A stretch of 64,000 bases of DNA from Alphaproteobacteria bacterium (GTDB lineage Bacteria > Pseudomonadota > Alphaproteobacteria > Acetobacterales > Acetobacteraceae): assembly GCA_017307285.1 (NCBI GenBank), contig JAFKFI010000047.1, forward strand, positions 62,001 to 126,000, in the 5' to 3' direction. The notes below the pieces were generated by a model. The model made no database searches. It was given only the letters and a program-made list of their open reading frames with translations, and was not told the DNA's origin. This document shows positions 35,797 to 43,590 of this stretch, piece after piece (within the stretch, counting starts at the first letter, position 1; every line of letters starts with the position of its first letter). The position numbers and the translations under genes were made by a program.

Positions 35797-36181
35797 GGTC
35801 CGCGGCGACCCCAATGCTGGATGGCGATTGCGGGGCGCTTGGGGCGCAGCGCTTGGTATCCGGATTAGCCGCAAATCGATTCCGGATTGGCTGCAATTTG
35901 AGTGCCGTGCTGACCAAGCACGTGTCCCGGTCGGCGGAGGCCGACCATCCACGATTTTGCTTGCTCGCCCGGATAGTCGTGGATGACCGGCCTGCGCCGG
36001 TCATGACGGTAGGGAATGAAAACGTCGTGCCTGAAATCGCCGGAATGCCAATTCGGTGATCGATGGCGCCATGTAGGGCGTTGCCCGTGCTGCCTCACGC
36101 CCATTAGATCCACCGCCTCGCCAATAAGATCCTCGCCGGCCTCCGGTAACGACAGGACACGCCGGTTGCCATCCTCACCGC
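35797..36181. other. Intergenic region holding a paired repeat
   Basis: These 385 bases have no supported gene. Bases 35860-35876 and 35882-35898 are a 17-bp imperfect direct repeat (starting ccggatt). From 35921 to 36008 lies a paired inverted repeat that recurs at 47783-47867. The stretch 36009-36181 shows nothing I can name. The genes on both sides point into the gap, so it needs no promoter. Confidence 0.5.
35921..36008. repeat. Paired extragenic palindrome, copy 1
   Basis: The right half, 35976-36008, begins gtcgtggatg and ends ggtcatgacg, and is itself a hairpin (ACCGGC/GCCGGT around ctgc). The left half, 35921-35953, is an inverted, more diverged copy. The same two-half arrangement occurs at 47783-47867. 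It resembles the RIME/REP-like extragenic palindromes of alphaproteobacteria. Confidence 0.7.
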
Positions 36182-37063
36182 TCAGACCGGCGTGTCGCCG
36201 CGGATGGTGATTCGGTGCATCAGGCGGGTGCCGGCGGGATAGTCGTTGATCGCGAAATGCTGGGTGCAGCGGTTGTCCCAGAATGCCAGCGAGCCCGTGC
36301 GCCAGGCGAAGCGGCAGGTGAACTCCGGCCGCGTCGAGTGCCGCGTCAGGAAGTCGAGCAGCGGCTGGCTCTCCTCCTCGGTCATGCCCTCGAAATATTG
36401 CACGTGGCTGCCGAGGTAGAGCGACTTGCGGCCGGTCTCGGGGTGCGTGCGCACCAGCGGATGCGCGGAGGTGGTCTGCAGATCACCGGTGTCGCGCACC
36501 TTCACCGTGGTGAGGCGGTCGGCGTAGAACTCGCGGCGCGACTTGCCGCCGTATTTCTTGCCGCCCTCGCCGACGCTCACCGTCTTGAGCGGCTCGAGCA
36601 TCCGCCGCATCCCGTCGGACAAGGTCTCGTAGGCGAGGTACTGGTTGGAGAACATCGTGTCCCCGCCGGCCTCGGGCACTTGCCGCGCGTACAGCATGGT
36701 GCCCATCGCCGGTTGCGGCGCGAACATCTGGTCGGAGTGCCAAGTGCCGCCGAAATTGCGCTTGTCGGTCTCCGCCTTCCTGATCTCGATGATCTCGGGA
36801 TGCTCAGGCAGCCCCTCGATGAACGGGTGAAGATGGATCTCGCCCCAGCGCCGCGCGAAGGCGAGCTGCCGGTCGGGCGTCAGCTCCTGATCGCGGAAGA
36901 AGATCACCAGATTCTCGTGCAACGCGGCGCGGATTTCCTGCAGCACCTCGTCGTCGATGTCGCGCGCCAGATCGACCCCGGCGATCTCGGCGCCGAGCGC
37001 CCCGGCGATCCGATGCGCCTCTATGTGCTGAAAACGGGCGTTGCGCGATCCGTCCACGGCCAA
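36182..37063 (-). CDS. TauD/TfdA-family Fe(II)/2-oxoglutarate dioxygenase
   Basis: This 293-residue protein has the facial triad His-Asp in TWHSDQMF and a distal His in NRCTQHFAINDY, followed by the 2-oxoglutarate-binding Arg in LMHRITIRGD. The family hydroxylates substrates such as taurine, 2,4-D or alkyl sulfates. GGDTMFSNQYLAYETLS is the conserved TauD central block. The substrate cannot be read off; no sulfonate genes flank it, though a phosphonate locus lies 2 kb away. It ends downstream of the paired repeat region. Confidence 0.9.
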   Translation of the reverse strand: MAVDGSRNARFQHIEAHRIAGALGAEIAGVDLARDIDDEVLQEIRAALHENLVIFFRDQELTPDRQLAFARRWGEIHLHPFIEGLPEHPEIIEIRKAETDKRNFGGTWHSDQMFAPQPAMGTMLYARQVPEAGGDTMFSNQYLAYETLSDGMRRMLEPLKTVSVGEGGKKYGGKSRREFYADRLTTVKVRDTGDLQTTSAHPLVRTHPETGRKSLYLGSHVQYFEGMTEEESQPLLDFLTRHSTRPEFTCRFAWRTGSLAFWDNRCTQHFAINDYPAGTRLMHRITIRGDTPV

Positions 37064-37149
37064 CCTCCCCAGGCATCCGGCGAGCGAGAACGATCATGGG
37101 GCAGAACGGATGGCGGGGAAAGCGCTTCCGCCGGGCCGCATGGCGGCGA

Positions 37150-39078
37150 TCAGGAGGCCATCCGCGCCGGCGCGGGCGGCGCGGCGGCGATGTACGTCGC
37201 TGTGTGAGCGACATGCACCTCCAGAGTGATGGCACCGCCCGTCGATTGTCCGATCGGCAGTTCGGCGTTGCCGTCGGTCCACCGCCACATCCTGCCGCCC
37301 TCGCGCTCCACCACGTGCCAACCACGGGTGAGCGAAGGATGATCGACCGGGATCACCACCTCGCCCTCGGCCGAGCGCAGCACGATCCGACGAATCGCTA
37401 CGCCGAGAGACCGGAAATCGTCGAGCCACGGAACGACATCGGACGGGACCACCGCGCGAGAGACGAGGCGCACCGACGGCGCGACGGGCAGCACGAAGAC
37501 ATACCGGCCGCGATCCGTGGAAACTGGGCGAATGCCGCGTCCGGCCACCAGCAGGCAAAGATCGGGATCGTCGGTCGTCGCTTGCAAGGACGGCGCATGA
37601 CCGAGCTGCCTCGCACGCTCCGCCACCCTTCGCCAGACCGGTTCGATGGCGGCGGGGCTCACCGCGAGCGGCGCGCAAGCGTCCTCCGCCCAGCATTTCA
37701 GGCCGGCGTTCACGTGGAACTCCGGGTGCAGCACCAAGGCGAGGCCCGCATTGGCGAAGAACGCGCGGTTGCCGGTGTCGAGATAGCTCTCCACCGGCAG
37801 GCCCTCGGCGACCAGCACGGCGTGGCGCTCCAATTCGACGTGATAATAATGCACGCCCCGCGCTGCCAGTTCCTGCACGACGGTCATGCCGTTCACCAGC
37901 AGCTTCGCCGGGATCAGCTTCCCGTCAATGAACAGGCAGTGGTCCGGTGACAGCAGCAAATCGCGCTTCGGCATGTCCCGCGCGATGGCGCCGCGCCGAA
38001 TTCTGATCGGTGCGACCGCCGCCGGTCGCGGATGAGCCGCAATGTCGATCCGCCGTTGGCCGAGCCATTTCACCGGCTTGAGCACAGGCTGCCCATTCGA
38101 CACGGTGACGACCAGATCGCCCTCCGACAGTCGTTCGACAGGGACCTCGCCACGAGAGGTCAGGATATGCGTCCCGCTCGCGAAACAGACGGAGAAGACC
38201 CCGTTGCCGATCGGTGCAGCGGTGGCGGCGTTGTTCGGTCCGGTCAGGCCATACGACGCGAGGATCGTGCTGAGCAGATTGTAATGATTGTAGGCAGTGG
38301 CGTAGGTGCCTGGATTGACATGAGCGCCGTCCAGGATGGTTGCCACGCGGTTGCCGGAGCTCCCGTCATTTTCGTCCCAGGTGACGACGAGCAGCGAGTT
38401 GTTCGCCTTTGCCCACGTCGCGTAGGCGCCGAGGTTGGCCTGCAGCCACGCATCGCCCTGCGCGATCGTGCCGGTGTGCATGTCGTGGTCGACGCTCGGG
38501 ATGACGAACGACACGGTGGGTAGCAGGTTGAAGTTCGTGGTCGGGAACGCGCTGAAGTCCTGCTCGACGGAGAAACCCTCGGGAAACGATTCCCAGGGGT
38601 TGTGATCGTAGGACGAGTTTGGCGTGTCTACATATCCGACGAAGGTTCGGCCGGCGCCTTGCAGGACCGTCGCCAGCGACGGGTCCGGCACCGTGTGCGG
38701 GTTGTCATCAGTGACGCCGAAGGTGCTGCCGGCATAGAGCGCGTAGTAGTTCGGCTGGCTCGGATGCGAGATCGCCGTGTAGTTGGTCAGCAGCGCATTC
38801 GCCGCGGCGAGGGCATTGATGTACGGCGCATCGACAGTGTTACCGATGATCTGGCTGTAGTCGTGATTCTCCTCCACCACGACGACGATGTGCGAATAGC
38901 TGGGCACGCCCGACGACGCGAGCGCCAGCGGCGCGAAGGACAACGGAGGATTGCTCGGCACGGCCGGCGACAGCGCGCCATCGTCGTCAAGCGTCGTGGT
39001 GCCGGCGACGTCGGCCGGAACGGAGACGTTGTGGATCGAACGAGACGCATAGATCGCGTTGGCGCCACGAATGTGCAT
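37150..39078 (-). CDS. Phosphoesterase (AcpA/PLC family) fused to a Hint domain
   Basis: This is a 642-residue fusion. Residues about 55-290 are a phosphoesterase domain of the phospholipase C/acid phosphatase type: VVEENHDYSQIIG near residue 66, HPSQPNYYALYAG, PSVDHDMHTG and VVTWDENDG supply the metal-ligand blocks. At Cys298 a Hint domain begins (VCFASGTHILTSRGEVPV) and runs to about 440, with DLLLSPDHCLFIDGKLIPA as its second conserved block. About 200 residues of beta-rich sequence follow. There is no Sec signal, so non-classical or type I export is possible. The start at 39078 has a GGAGGGG site; an upstream ATG at 39135 has none. Confidence 0.85.
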   Translation of the reverse strand: MHIRGANAIYASRSIHNVSVPADVAGTTTLDDDGALSPAVPSNPPLSFAPLALASSGVPSYSHIVVVVEENHDYSQIIGNTVDAPYINALAAANALLTNYTAISHPSQPNYYALYAGSTFGVTDDNPHTVPDPSLATVLQGAGRTFVGYVDTPNSSYDHNPWESFPEGFSVEQDFSAFPTTNFNLLPTVSFVIPSVDHDMHTGTIAQGDAWLQANLGAYATWAKANNSLLVVTWDENDGSSGNRVATILDGAHVNPGTYATAYNHYNLLSTILASYGLTGPNNAATAAPIGNGVFSVCFASGTHILTSRGEVPVERLSEGDLVVTVSNGQPVLKPVKWLGQRRIDIAAHPRPAAVAPIRIRRGAIARDMPKRDLLLSPDHCLFIDGKLIPAKLLVNGMTVVQELAARGVHYYHVELERHAVLVAEGLPVESYLDTGNRAFFANAGLALVLHPEFHVNAGLKCWAEDACAPLAVSPAAIEPVWRRVAERARQLGHAPSLQATTDDPDLCLLVAGRGIRPVSTDRGRYVFVLPVAPSVRLVSRAVVPSDVVPWLDDFRSLGVAIRRIVLRSAEGEVVIPVDHPSLTRGWHVVEREGGRMWRWTDGNAELPIGQSTGGAITLEVHVAHTATYIAAAPPAPARMAS

Positions 39079-39371
39079 GTTGCCCCTCCATGACCCGATG
39101 GCGACCCAGTTCTTACAAGCGAAGGTCCGCATCACCCAATCCGGCGAACCAGTCGTTTTGCAACCGATTGCGCGCGTGTGGGCTCGGCTTTACTCGGTAG
39201 CGTGGAACGCTGATGTGTGCGTCCACTCGAACGTAGTCGAATGGCGAATCCACTATCGCGTCGGGCGAAACGTGGAGGCAGAAAAGGCAGAGGCCGAAGA
39301 CTATTGCATTCGCTCACGAATCAATTCGTTACACTTTTTCTTTCATCTGCATTGGGATGACGCAACGAGAA
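39079..39371. other. Intergenic region upstream of the phosphoesterase-Hint gene
   Basis: These 293 bases carry the promoter region of the leftward phosphoesterase-Hint gene and the end of the leftward phnM-like gene. ACGAAT (39316-39321) and ATTCGT (39324-39329) form a palindrome with a two-base centre in the AT-richest part, and a TTTTTCTTTC stretch follows. The palindrome could be an operator; no clear -10/-35 pair was found. Confidence 0.35.
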
Positions 39372-40514
39372 TCAGACGAGGCGCGCCGCGCCCTCCCGTC
39401 CGAGATAGGCGACGCGCCCGTCGACCAGCGTGGCGACGACGCGGGTGTCCTGGGGGTCGACCAGGACGAGATCCCCGCGCAGGCCGGGCGCGATCCGGCC
39501 TCGGTCGGCAAGGCCGGCCGCGCCGGCGGGGTTGGCCGAGATCAGGTTCCACGCTCGCGGCAGGTCGAGCACGCCGCGCCCGGCGAGGGTAAGCGCGGCC
39601 CGCAGCATCGCGGGGTAGAAGTAGTCGCTGCACAGCACGGTGCAGATCCCCGCCTCCGCCATGCGGGCAGCCGAAGCCCAGCCGAGATGCGAGCGGCCGC
39701 GCACCACGTTGGGGCTGCCCATCACCACCCAGTCACCGGCCTCGCGTGCCGCGATGGCGACCTCCTCTGCCACGGGAAACTCGCAGATCGTGGCACCCCG
39801 GGCGCGATGCTCGTCGCGCATGGCGATGCTCTCGTCGTCATGGCTCGCCATCGCCAGGCCCGCCGCGCGGGCTGCCGCGCCGATTTGGTCGAGTGCCAGC
39901 GGCACGTCGTCGGCCTGCGCGCCGATGCGTTCGGCGAGGGCGCGAAACTCCGCGACATTCATGGCGGCGCGATCGCTGTACTTGGCGGCCGTCACTGGAT
40001 CGGCGACGCGGCGCAGGATCGCCGGGGTGTGATCGTTGAAGGCGAGCAGATGTACGCGCCCCGCCGCGATGTCAGCCAGCGCGGTGTCGAGGGCGGCGAG
40101 GTTGAACGCCTCCCAGCGCAGATGCACCCGCATGTCGCAGACGAAGCGCTCCGCCTGCATCGCATCGACCAGCGCGCGCCACGCCTCCAAGCTGCGCAGC
40201 CCCGGTTCCCAGGAGAGCGTGATGCCGTGAAACGCCGTGGTGATGCCGTTGGCGAGCAGCTGCGCCTCGGTGTCGCGCAAGGCGATGTCGGGCGCGAAAT
40301 CGACACCGGGCCGCGGCTGCACCTGCCGCTCGAAGGCGTCGCCGTGGATGTCGACGATGCCGGGCAGCACCAAAAGACCGCGGGCGTCGAGGGTTCGGCG
40401 GGCGGATGCCGCGCCGATCGCGGCGATGCGTCCGTCTTCGAGCAATAGATCGACGAATTCCAGGCCGGTCTCGGGCAGCAGGGCTTGCCCGCCGACGATG
40501 CGCAACTGGCTCAA
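39372..40514 (-). CDS. Second PhnM-like amidohydrolase of the phosphonate locus
   Basis: This 380-residue amidohydrolase resembles PhnM (alpha-D-ribose 1-methylphosphonate 5-triphosphate diphosphatase). It has the metal-binding GIVDIHGDAFERQVQP block, where PhnM reads VDxHTDNLE, then FNDHTP, ASHDDESI, and GSPNVVRGRSHLG. It is clearly a paralogue of the PhnM at 45894, being diverged at the substrate side (HGDAFE rather than HTDNLE). The start is probably TTG 40514, with a GGAAG site and 13 bases after the phnF stop. It is cotranscribed with the regulator phnF, opposite to the main operon. It may act on a related phosphonate intermediate. Confidence 0.8.
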   Translation of the reverse strand: MSQLRIVGGQALLPETGLEFVDLLLEDGRIAAIGAASARRTLDARGLLVLPGIVDIHGDAFERQVQPRPGVDFAPDIALRDTEAQLLANGITTAFHGITLSWEPGLRSLEAWRALVDAMQAERFVCDMRVHLRWEAFNLAALDTALADIAAGRVHLLAFNDHTPAILRRVADPVTAAKYSDRAAMNVAEFRALAERIGAQADDVPLALDQIGAAARAAGLAMASHDDESIAMRDEHRARGATICEFPVAEEVAIAAREAGDWVVMGSPNVVRGRSHLGWASAARMAEAGICTVLCSDYFYPAMLRAALTLAGRGVLDLPRAWNLISANPAGAAGLADRGRIAPGLRGDLVLVDPQDTRVVATLVDGRVAYLGREGAARLV

Positions 40515-40527
40515 ACCGGGGCTTCCT

Positions 40528-41286
40528 TCAGGGTTCAAAGACGATCTGCACGCGCGGCGTCGCGTAGACGCCGATGGCGAACTCGACGATGGCGCCGCCG
40601 CCCTCGACGTTGACATTTTCCGCCAACAGCACGGGGCGGCTTCGCGGGGTGCGCAGCAACTCCGCCTCGTCGGCGTTCGGCATCCGCGCCGTCACCCGCG
40701 TCACCTGCCGGCGATAGTCGGGGACGCCGACTTGCTTCAGCGCCTCGGTGATGCTCGGCGAGTGCCGAAGCAGGTCGAGCAGGGGGCGGAAGCGCGGGGC
40801 GGCGAAATAATGTCGGGTGATACTGATGGGCCGATCGTCGGCGAGGCCGAGCCGCTCGAACAGGATCGCGCGCGACCCTGCCCGCACCCCGAGCCCAGCG
40901 GCGATCTGCGCGTCTGCCGCCACCTCCTTGAGCTGCAGGACGCGGCCCGATGGCTCCTTGTTCTGCCGGCGAATCCACTCCGAGAACCGGGTGCGCGGCT
41001 CGACGGTGTAGTCGATCACATCCTCGGCGACGAACGAGCCGCGGCCCTGCTCCACCCGCACCAGCCCGGCGCGGGACAATTCCTCGAGCGCGCGGCGCAC
41101 GGTGTGGCGATTGACGCCGAACCGCGCCGAGAGCTGCGCCTCGGTGGGCAGGCGGGAGGCCGGCGGATAGGTGCCCTCGCCGATATCGCGTTGCAGGCTG
41201 GCGGCGATCTGCCGCCACAGCGCCACACCCTCCTGTCGGGAGGCCAGGCGCTCTCCCGCGTCACGGGTCATGGGAATTTCATTCAT
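40528..41286 (-). CDS. phnF: GntR-family regulator of phosphonate metabolism
   Basis: This regulator of about 252 residues has an N-terminal GntR winged helix (LPTEAQLSARFGVNRHTVRRALEELSRAGLVR in consecutive blocks) and a C-terminal UTRA ligand-binding domain. It is divergent from phnG, which identifies it as PhnF. It would repress the operon until phosphonate is present. Three in-frame ATGs (41303, 41286, 41271) are possible; none has a clear ribosome site, so the start is uncertain. The direct repeat between it and phnG is a candidate operator. Confidence 0.87.
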   Translation of the reverse strand: MNEIPMTRDAGERLASRQEGVALWRQIAASLQRDIGEGTYPPASRLPTEAQLSARFGVNRHTVRRALEELSRAGLVRVEQGRGSFVAEDVIDYTVEPRTRFSEWIRRQNKEPSGRVLQLKEVAADAQIAAGLGVRAGSRAILFERLGLADDRPISITRHYFAAPRFRPLLDLLRHSPSITEALKQVGVPDYRRQVTRVTARMPNADEAELLRTPRSRPVLLAENVNVEGGGAIVEFAIGVYATPRVQIVFEP

Positions 41287-41314
41287 GGAATTAGATTGCT
41301 CATGCGAGACCGGC

Positions 41315-41358
41315 TTGACGATAGGCCGATATACGTCTAGCTGTCTAGATGTCTGAAT
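41315..41358 (+). promoter_or_regulatory. Divergent phnF/phnG control region with three GTCT octamers
   Basis: Three consecutive 8-bp units, GTCTAGCT, GTCTAGAT and GTCTGAAT, occupy 41335-41358, just before phnG. The first two overlap a TCTAG-centred inverted repeat. A TTGACG at 41315-41320 would be a -35 for phnG, with the -10 falling inside the octamers. The layout suits PhnF binding and repression of both directions. Confidence 0.55.
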
Positions 41359-41373
41359 GAGAGCAGGCCAGCC

Positions 41374-41838
41374 ATGCCGGACCCCTCCCCGCCCGCCTCC
41401 GAAGATCCCCGCCGACGCTGGATGGCCGTGCTGGCGCGTGCGGCGGCGCCGGAGATCGAGGCTCGGCTGCGGGCGTGCGGCGAGCGGCCGGATTATCGGC
41501 GGCTGCGCGGCCCGGAAACCGGGCTGGTGATGGTGCGCGGCCGGATGGGCGGTGGCGGCGCCGGGTTCAATGTCGGCGAGATGTCGGTGACGCGCTGCAC
41601 GGTGCGGACGAGATGCGGCCGCGTCGGGCACGCCTATGTCGCGGGGCGCGACGAACGCCAGGCAGAGTTGGCAGCGCTGGTGGACGCGATGATGCAGGAC
41701 CCCGCCCGGCAAGCCGTGCTGCGGGAGGCAGTCGTCGAGCCGCTGGCCACGGCGCAGGAGGCGAGGCGCGCGGAGACGGCGGCCAAGGCGGCGGCCACGC
41801 GGGTCGAGTTCTTCACCATGACGAACATGCGCGCATGA
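41374..41838 (+). CDS. phnG: C-P lyase complex subunit PhnG
   Basis: This is a 154-residue PhnG. Characteristic blocks are PETGLVMVRGRMGGGGAGFNVGEM and VTRCTVRT, followed by GHAYVAGRDERQAELAALVDAM. PhnG is part of the PhnGHIJ core that binds ribose 1-phosphonate chemistry; with PhnI it displaces the adenine of ATP with phosphonate. It opens the operon and overlaps phnH by ATGA. Confidence 0.95.
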   Translation: MPDPSPPASEDPRRRWMAVLARAAAPEIEARLRACGERPDYRRLRGPETGLVMVRGRMGGGGAGFNVGEMSVTRCTVRTRCGRVGHAYVAGRDERQAELAALVDAMMQDPARQAVLREAVVEPLATAQEARRAETAAKAAATRVEFFTMTNMRA

Positions 41839-42413
41839 GCGGCGTCGATCTTCCCGGCTTCGCCGACCCGGTGCTGGACGCGCAATCCTGCTTCCGCGCC
41901 GTGCTCGACGCGATGGCGCGGCCGGGCCGGCTGCACCAGGCCGGCAGCGGGCTCACGCCGCCCGCGCCGTTGCATCCAGCGACAGCCGCGATGCTGTTGA
42001 CGTTGGCGGATGGCGACGCACCGGTCTGGCTGGACCCAGCCGCCTCGGCGGCGCGCGAGTGGGTGCTGTTCCATTCCGGGGCGCCGATCGCGAGCGAGGC
42101 ACGGGATGCGGCGTTCGCGGTCGCACTCTCGTTCCCCGATCTCGCTTCGCTGTCGCCTGGCAGCCATGAGGCGCCAGAGGAAGCCACGACATTGATCCTG
42201 CAAGTCGCGGCGCTCGGCAGCGGACGGCAGTATCGGCTGTCCGGTCCCGGCCTGCGCGCGCCCGGCGTGCTCGCGGTGGACGGATTGCCTTCCGGGTTCA
42301 TCGATGCCTGGGCGAGCAACCGCGCGGGATTCCCCTGCGGCATCGACCTCGTGCTGTGCGCGGGAACCACGTTGACGGCGCTGCCGCGCACCGTCGCCAT
42401 CGAGGAGGCGTGA
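41835..42413 (+). CDS. phnH: C-P lyase complex subunit PhnH
   Basis: This is a 192-residue PhnH. The family pattern includes DPVLDAQSCFRAVLDAMARPG at the N-terminus and FPCGIDLVLCAGTTLTALPRT at the C-terminus. It forms the dimeric core component of the C-P lyase complex. The start overlaps phnG, and phnI follows after one base. It has no catalytic residues of its own that are known. Confidence 0.95.
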   Translation: MSGVDLPGFADPVLDAQSCFRAVLDAMARPGRLHQAGSGLTPPAPLHPATAAMLLTLADGDAPVWLDPAASAAREWVLFHSGAPIASEARDAAFAVALSFPDLASLSPGSHEAPEEATTLILQVAALGSGRQYRLSGPGLRAPGVLAVDGLPSGFIDAWASNRAGFPCGIDLVLCAGTTLTALPRTVAIEEA

Positions 42414-42414
42414 G

Positions 42415-43590
42415 ATGGCCTATGTCGCGGTCAAGGGTGGCGAGCGGGCCATCGACAACGCCCACAAATGGATGGCCGAGGAGCGGCGCGGGGATGCGGC
42501 GACGACCGAGCTCGGTCTCGACCAGATCGCCGGGCAGCTCGGCCGGGCGGTCGATCGGGCGATGGCCGAGGGCTCGCTCTACGACCGGGAGCTGGCGGCG
42601 CTGGCGATCAAGCAGGCGCAGGGCGATCTGATCGAGGCGGCGTTCCTGCTGCGCGCATATCGCACCACCCTGCCCCGCTTCGGCCACTCCGAGCCGGTCG
42701 CGACCGACCGGATGCAGCTGCGCCGGCGGGTCTCGGCGATCTTCAAGGACTTGCCCGGCGGCCAGGTGCTCGGCCCGACCTATGACTACACCCATCGGCT
42801 GCTGGATTTTTCCCTTGCGGCGGCCGGCGAGGCACCGGAGCCCGCCGCGCGGGCAGAAGCTGTCAATGAGAGCGTGCCGCGCGCGTCGGACATTCTCGGC
42901 CACGAGGCGCTGATCGAGAGCGACGGTACGGCCGAGGAAGAGCCTGGCGACCTGACGCGCGAGCCGCTTGCCTTTCCGGCTGGGCGCGATCTGCGCTTGC
43001 AGGCGCTGGCGCGGGGCGACGAGGGATTTCTTCTCGCGCTCGGCTACTCGACGCAGCGCGGCTGGGGCGGGACGCATCCCTTTGTCGGCGAAATCCGGGT
43101 GGGCGAGGTCGCGGTGGAGATCGTGCCGCCCGAGCTCGGCTTTGCCATCGACATCGGCGACATCACCGTCACCGAGTGCCAGATGGTCAACCAGTTCAAG
43201 GGCTCGAAGACGGTTCCGCCGCAATTTACCCGCGGCTATGGGCTCGCCTTCGGGCACGCCGAGCGCAAGGCGATGGGGATGGCGCTGGTGGACCGGGCGA
43301 TGCGGGCGGAAGAATTCGGCGAGGAGGTGACGGCGCCGGCACAGCGTGTGGAGTTCGTGCTGTCGCATTGCGACAACATCGAGGCGACCGGGTTTGTCGA
43401 GCATTTGAAATTACCGCACTACGTGGATTTTCAGAGCGAACTCGAAGCGGTGCGGCGGATGCGCGCAGCAACCCCTCACCCCGGCCCTCTCCCGCAAAGG
43501 GAGAGGGAGAAGAAAGCCCCCTCCCCTTGTGGGAGGGGGTTGGGGGAGGGGTCGAGCGCACAGGCGGAAACGAGCGAGGCTGCCGAATGA
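42415..43590 (+). CDS. phnI: C-P lyase nucleosidase subunit PhnI, with repeat-derived C-terminus
   Basis: This 391-residue PhnI starts right after phnH behind GAGGAGG. The N-terminal MAYVAVKGGERAIDNAHKW and the central GYSTQRGWGGTHPFVGEIR block identify it. PhnI is the nucleosidase that, with GHL, transfers phosphonate onto the ribose of ATP. Its last about 35 residues are atypical: after RRMRAATPH the sequence is encoded by a known type of extragenic repeat (43471-43551), in frame. The normal core is about 355 residues, so the enzyme is probably functional with an added tail. It overlaps phnJ by ATGA. Confidence 0.92.
   Translation: MAYVAVKGGERAIDNAHKWMAEERRGDAATTELGLDQIAGQLGRAVDRAMAEGSLYDRELAALAIKQAQGDLIEAAFLLRAYRTTLPRFGHSEPVATDRMQLRRRVSAIFKDLPGGQVLGPTYDYTHRLLDFSLAAAGEAPEPAARAEAVNESVPRASDILGHEALIESDGTAEEEPGDLTREPLAFPAGRDLRLQALARGDEGFLLALGYSTQRGWGGTHPFVGEIRVGEVAVEIVPPELGFAIDIGDITVTECQMVNQFKGSKTVPPQFTRGYGLAFGHAERKAMGMALVDRAMRAEEFGEEVTAPAQRVEFVLSHCDNIEATGFVEHLKLPHYVDFQSELEAVRRMRAATPHPGPLPQREREKKAPSPCGRGLGEGSSAQAETSEAAE
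43471..43551 (+). repeat. Repeat element inserted in frame at the 3' end of phnI
   Basis: The segment contains two perfect 9-bp hairpins, 43485-43493/43499-43507 and 43517-43525/43531-43539, separated by a short A-rich link, and it encodes PHPGPLPQ and then PSPCGRGLGEG. Sequence of this type is a common dispersed extragenic repeat in high-GC genomes. Here it lies inside coding sequence, between the end of the ordinary PhnI and the ATGA overlap with phnJ. Confidence 0.8.
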
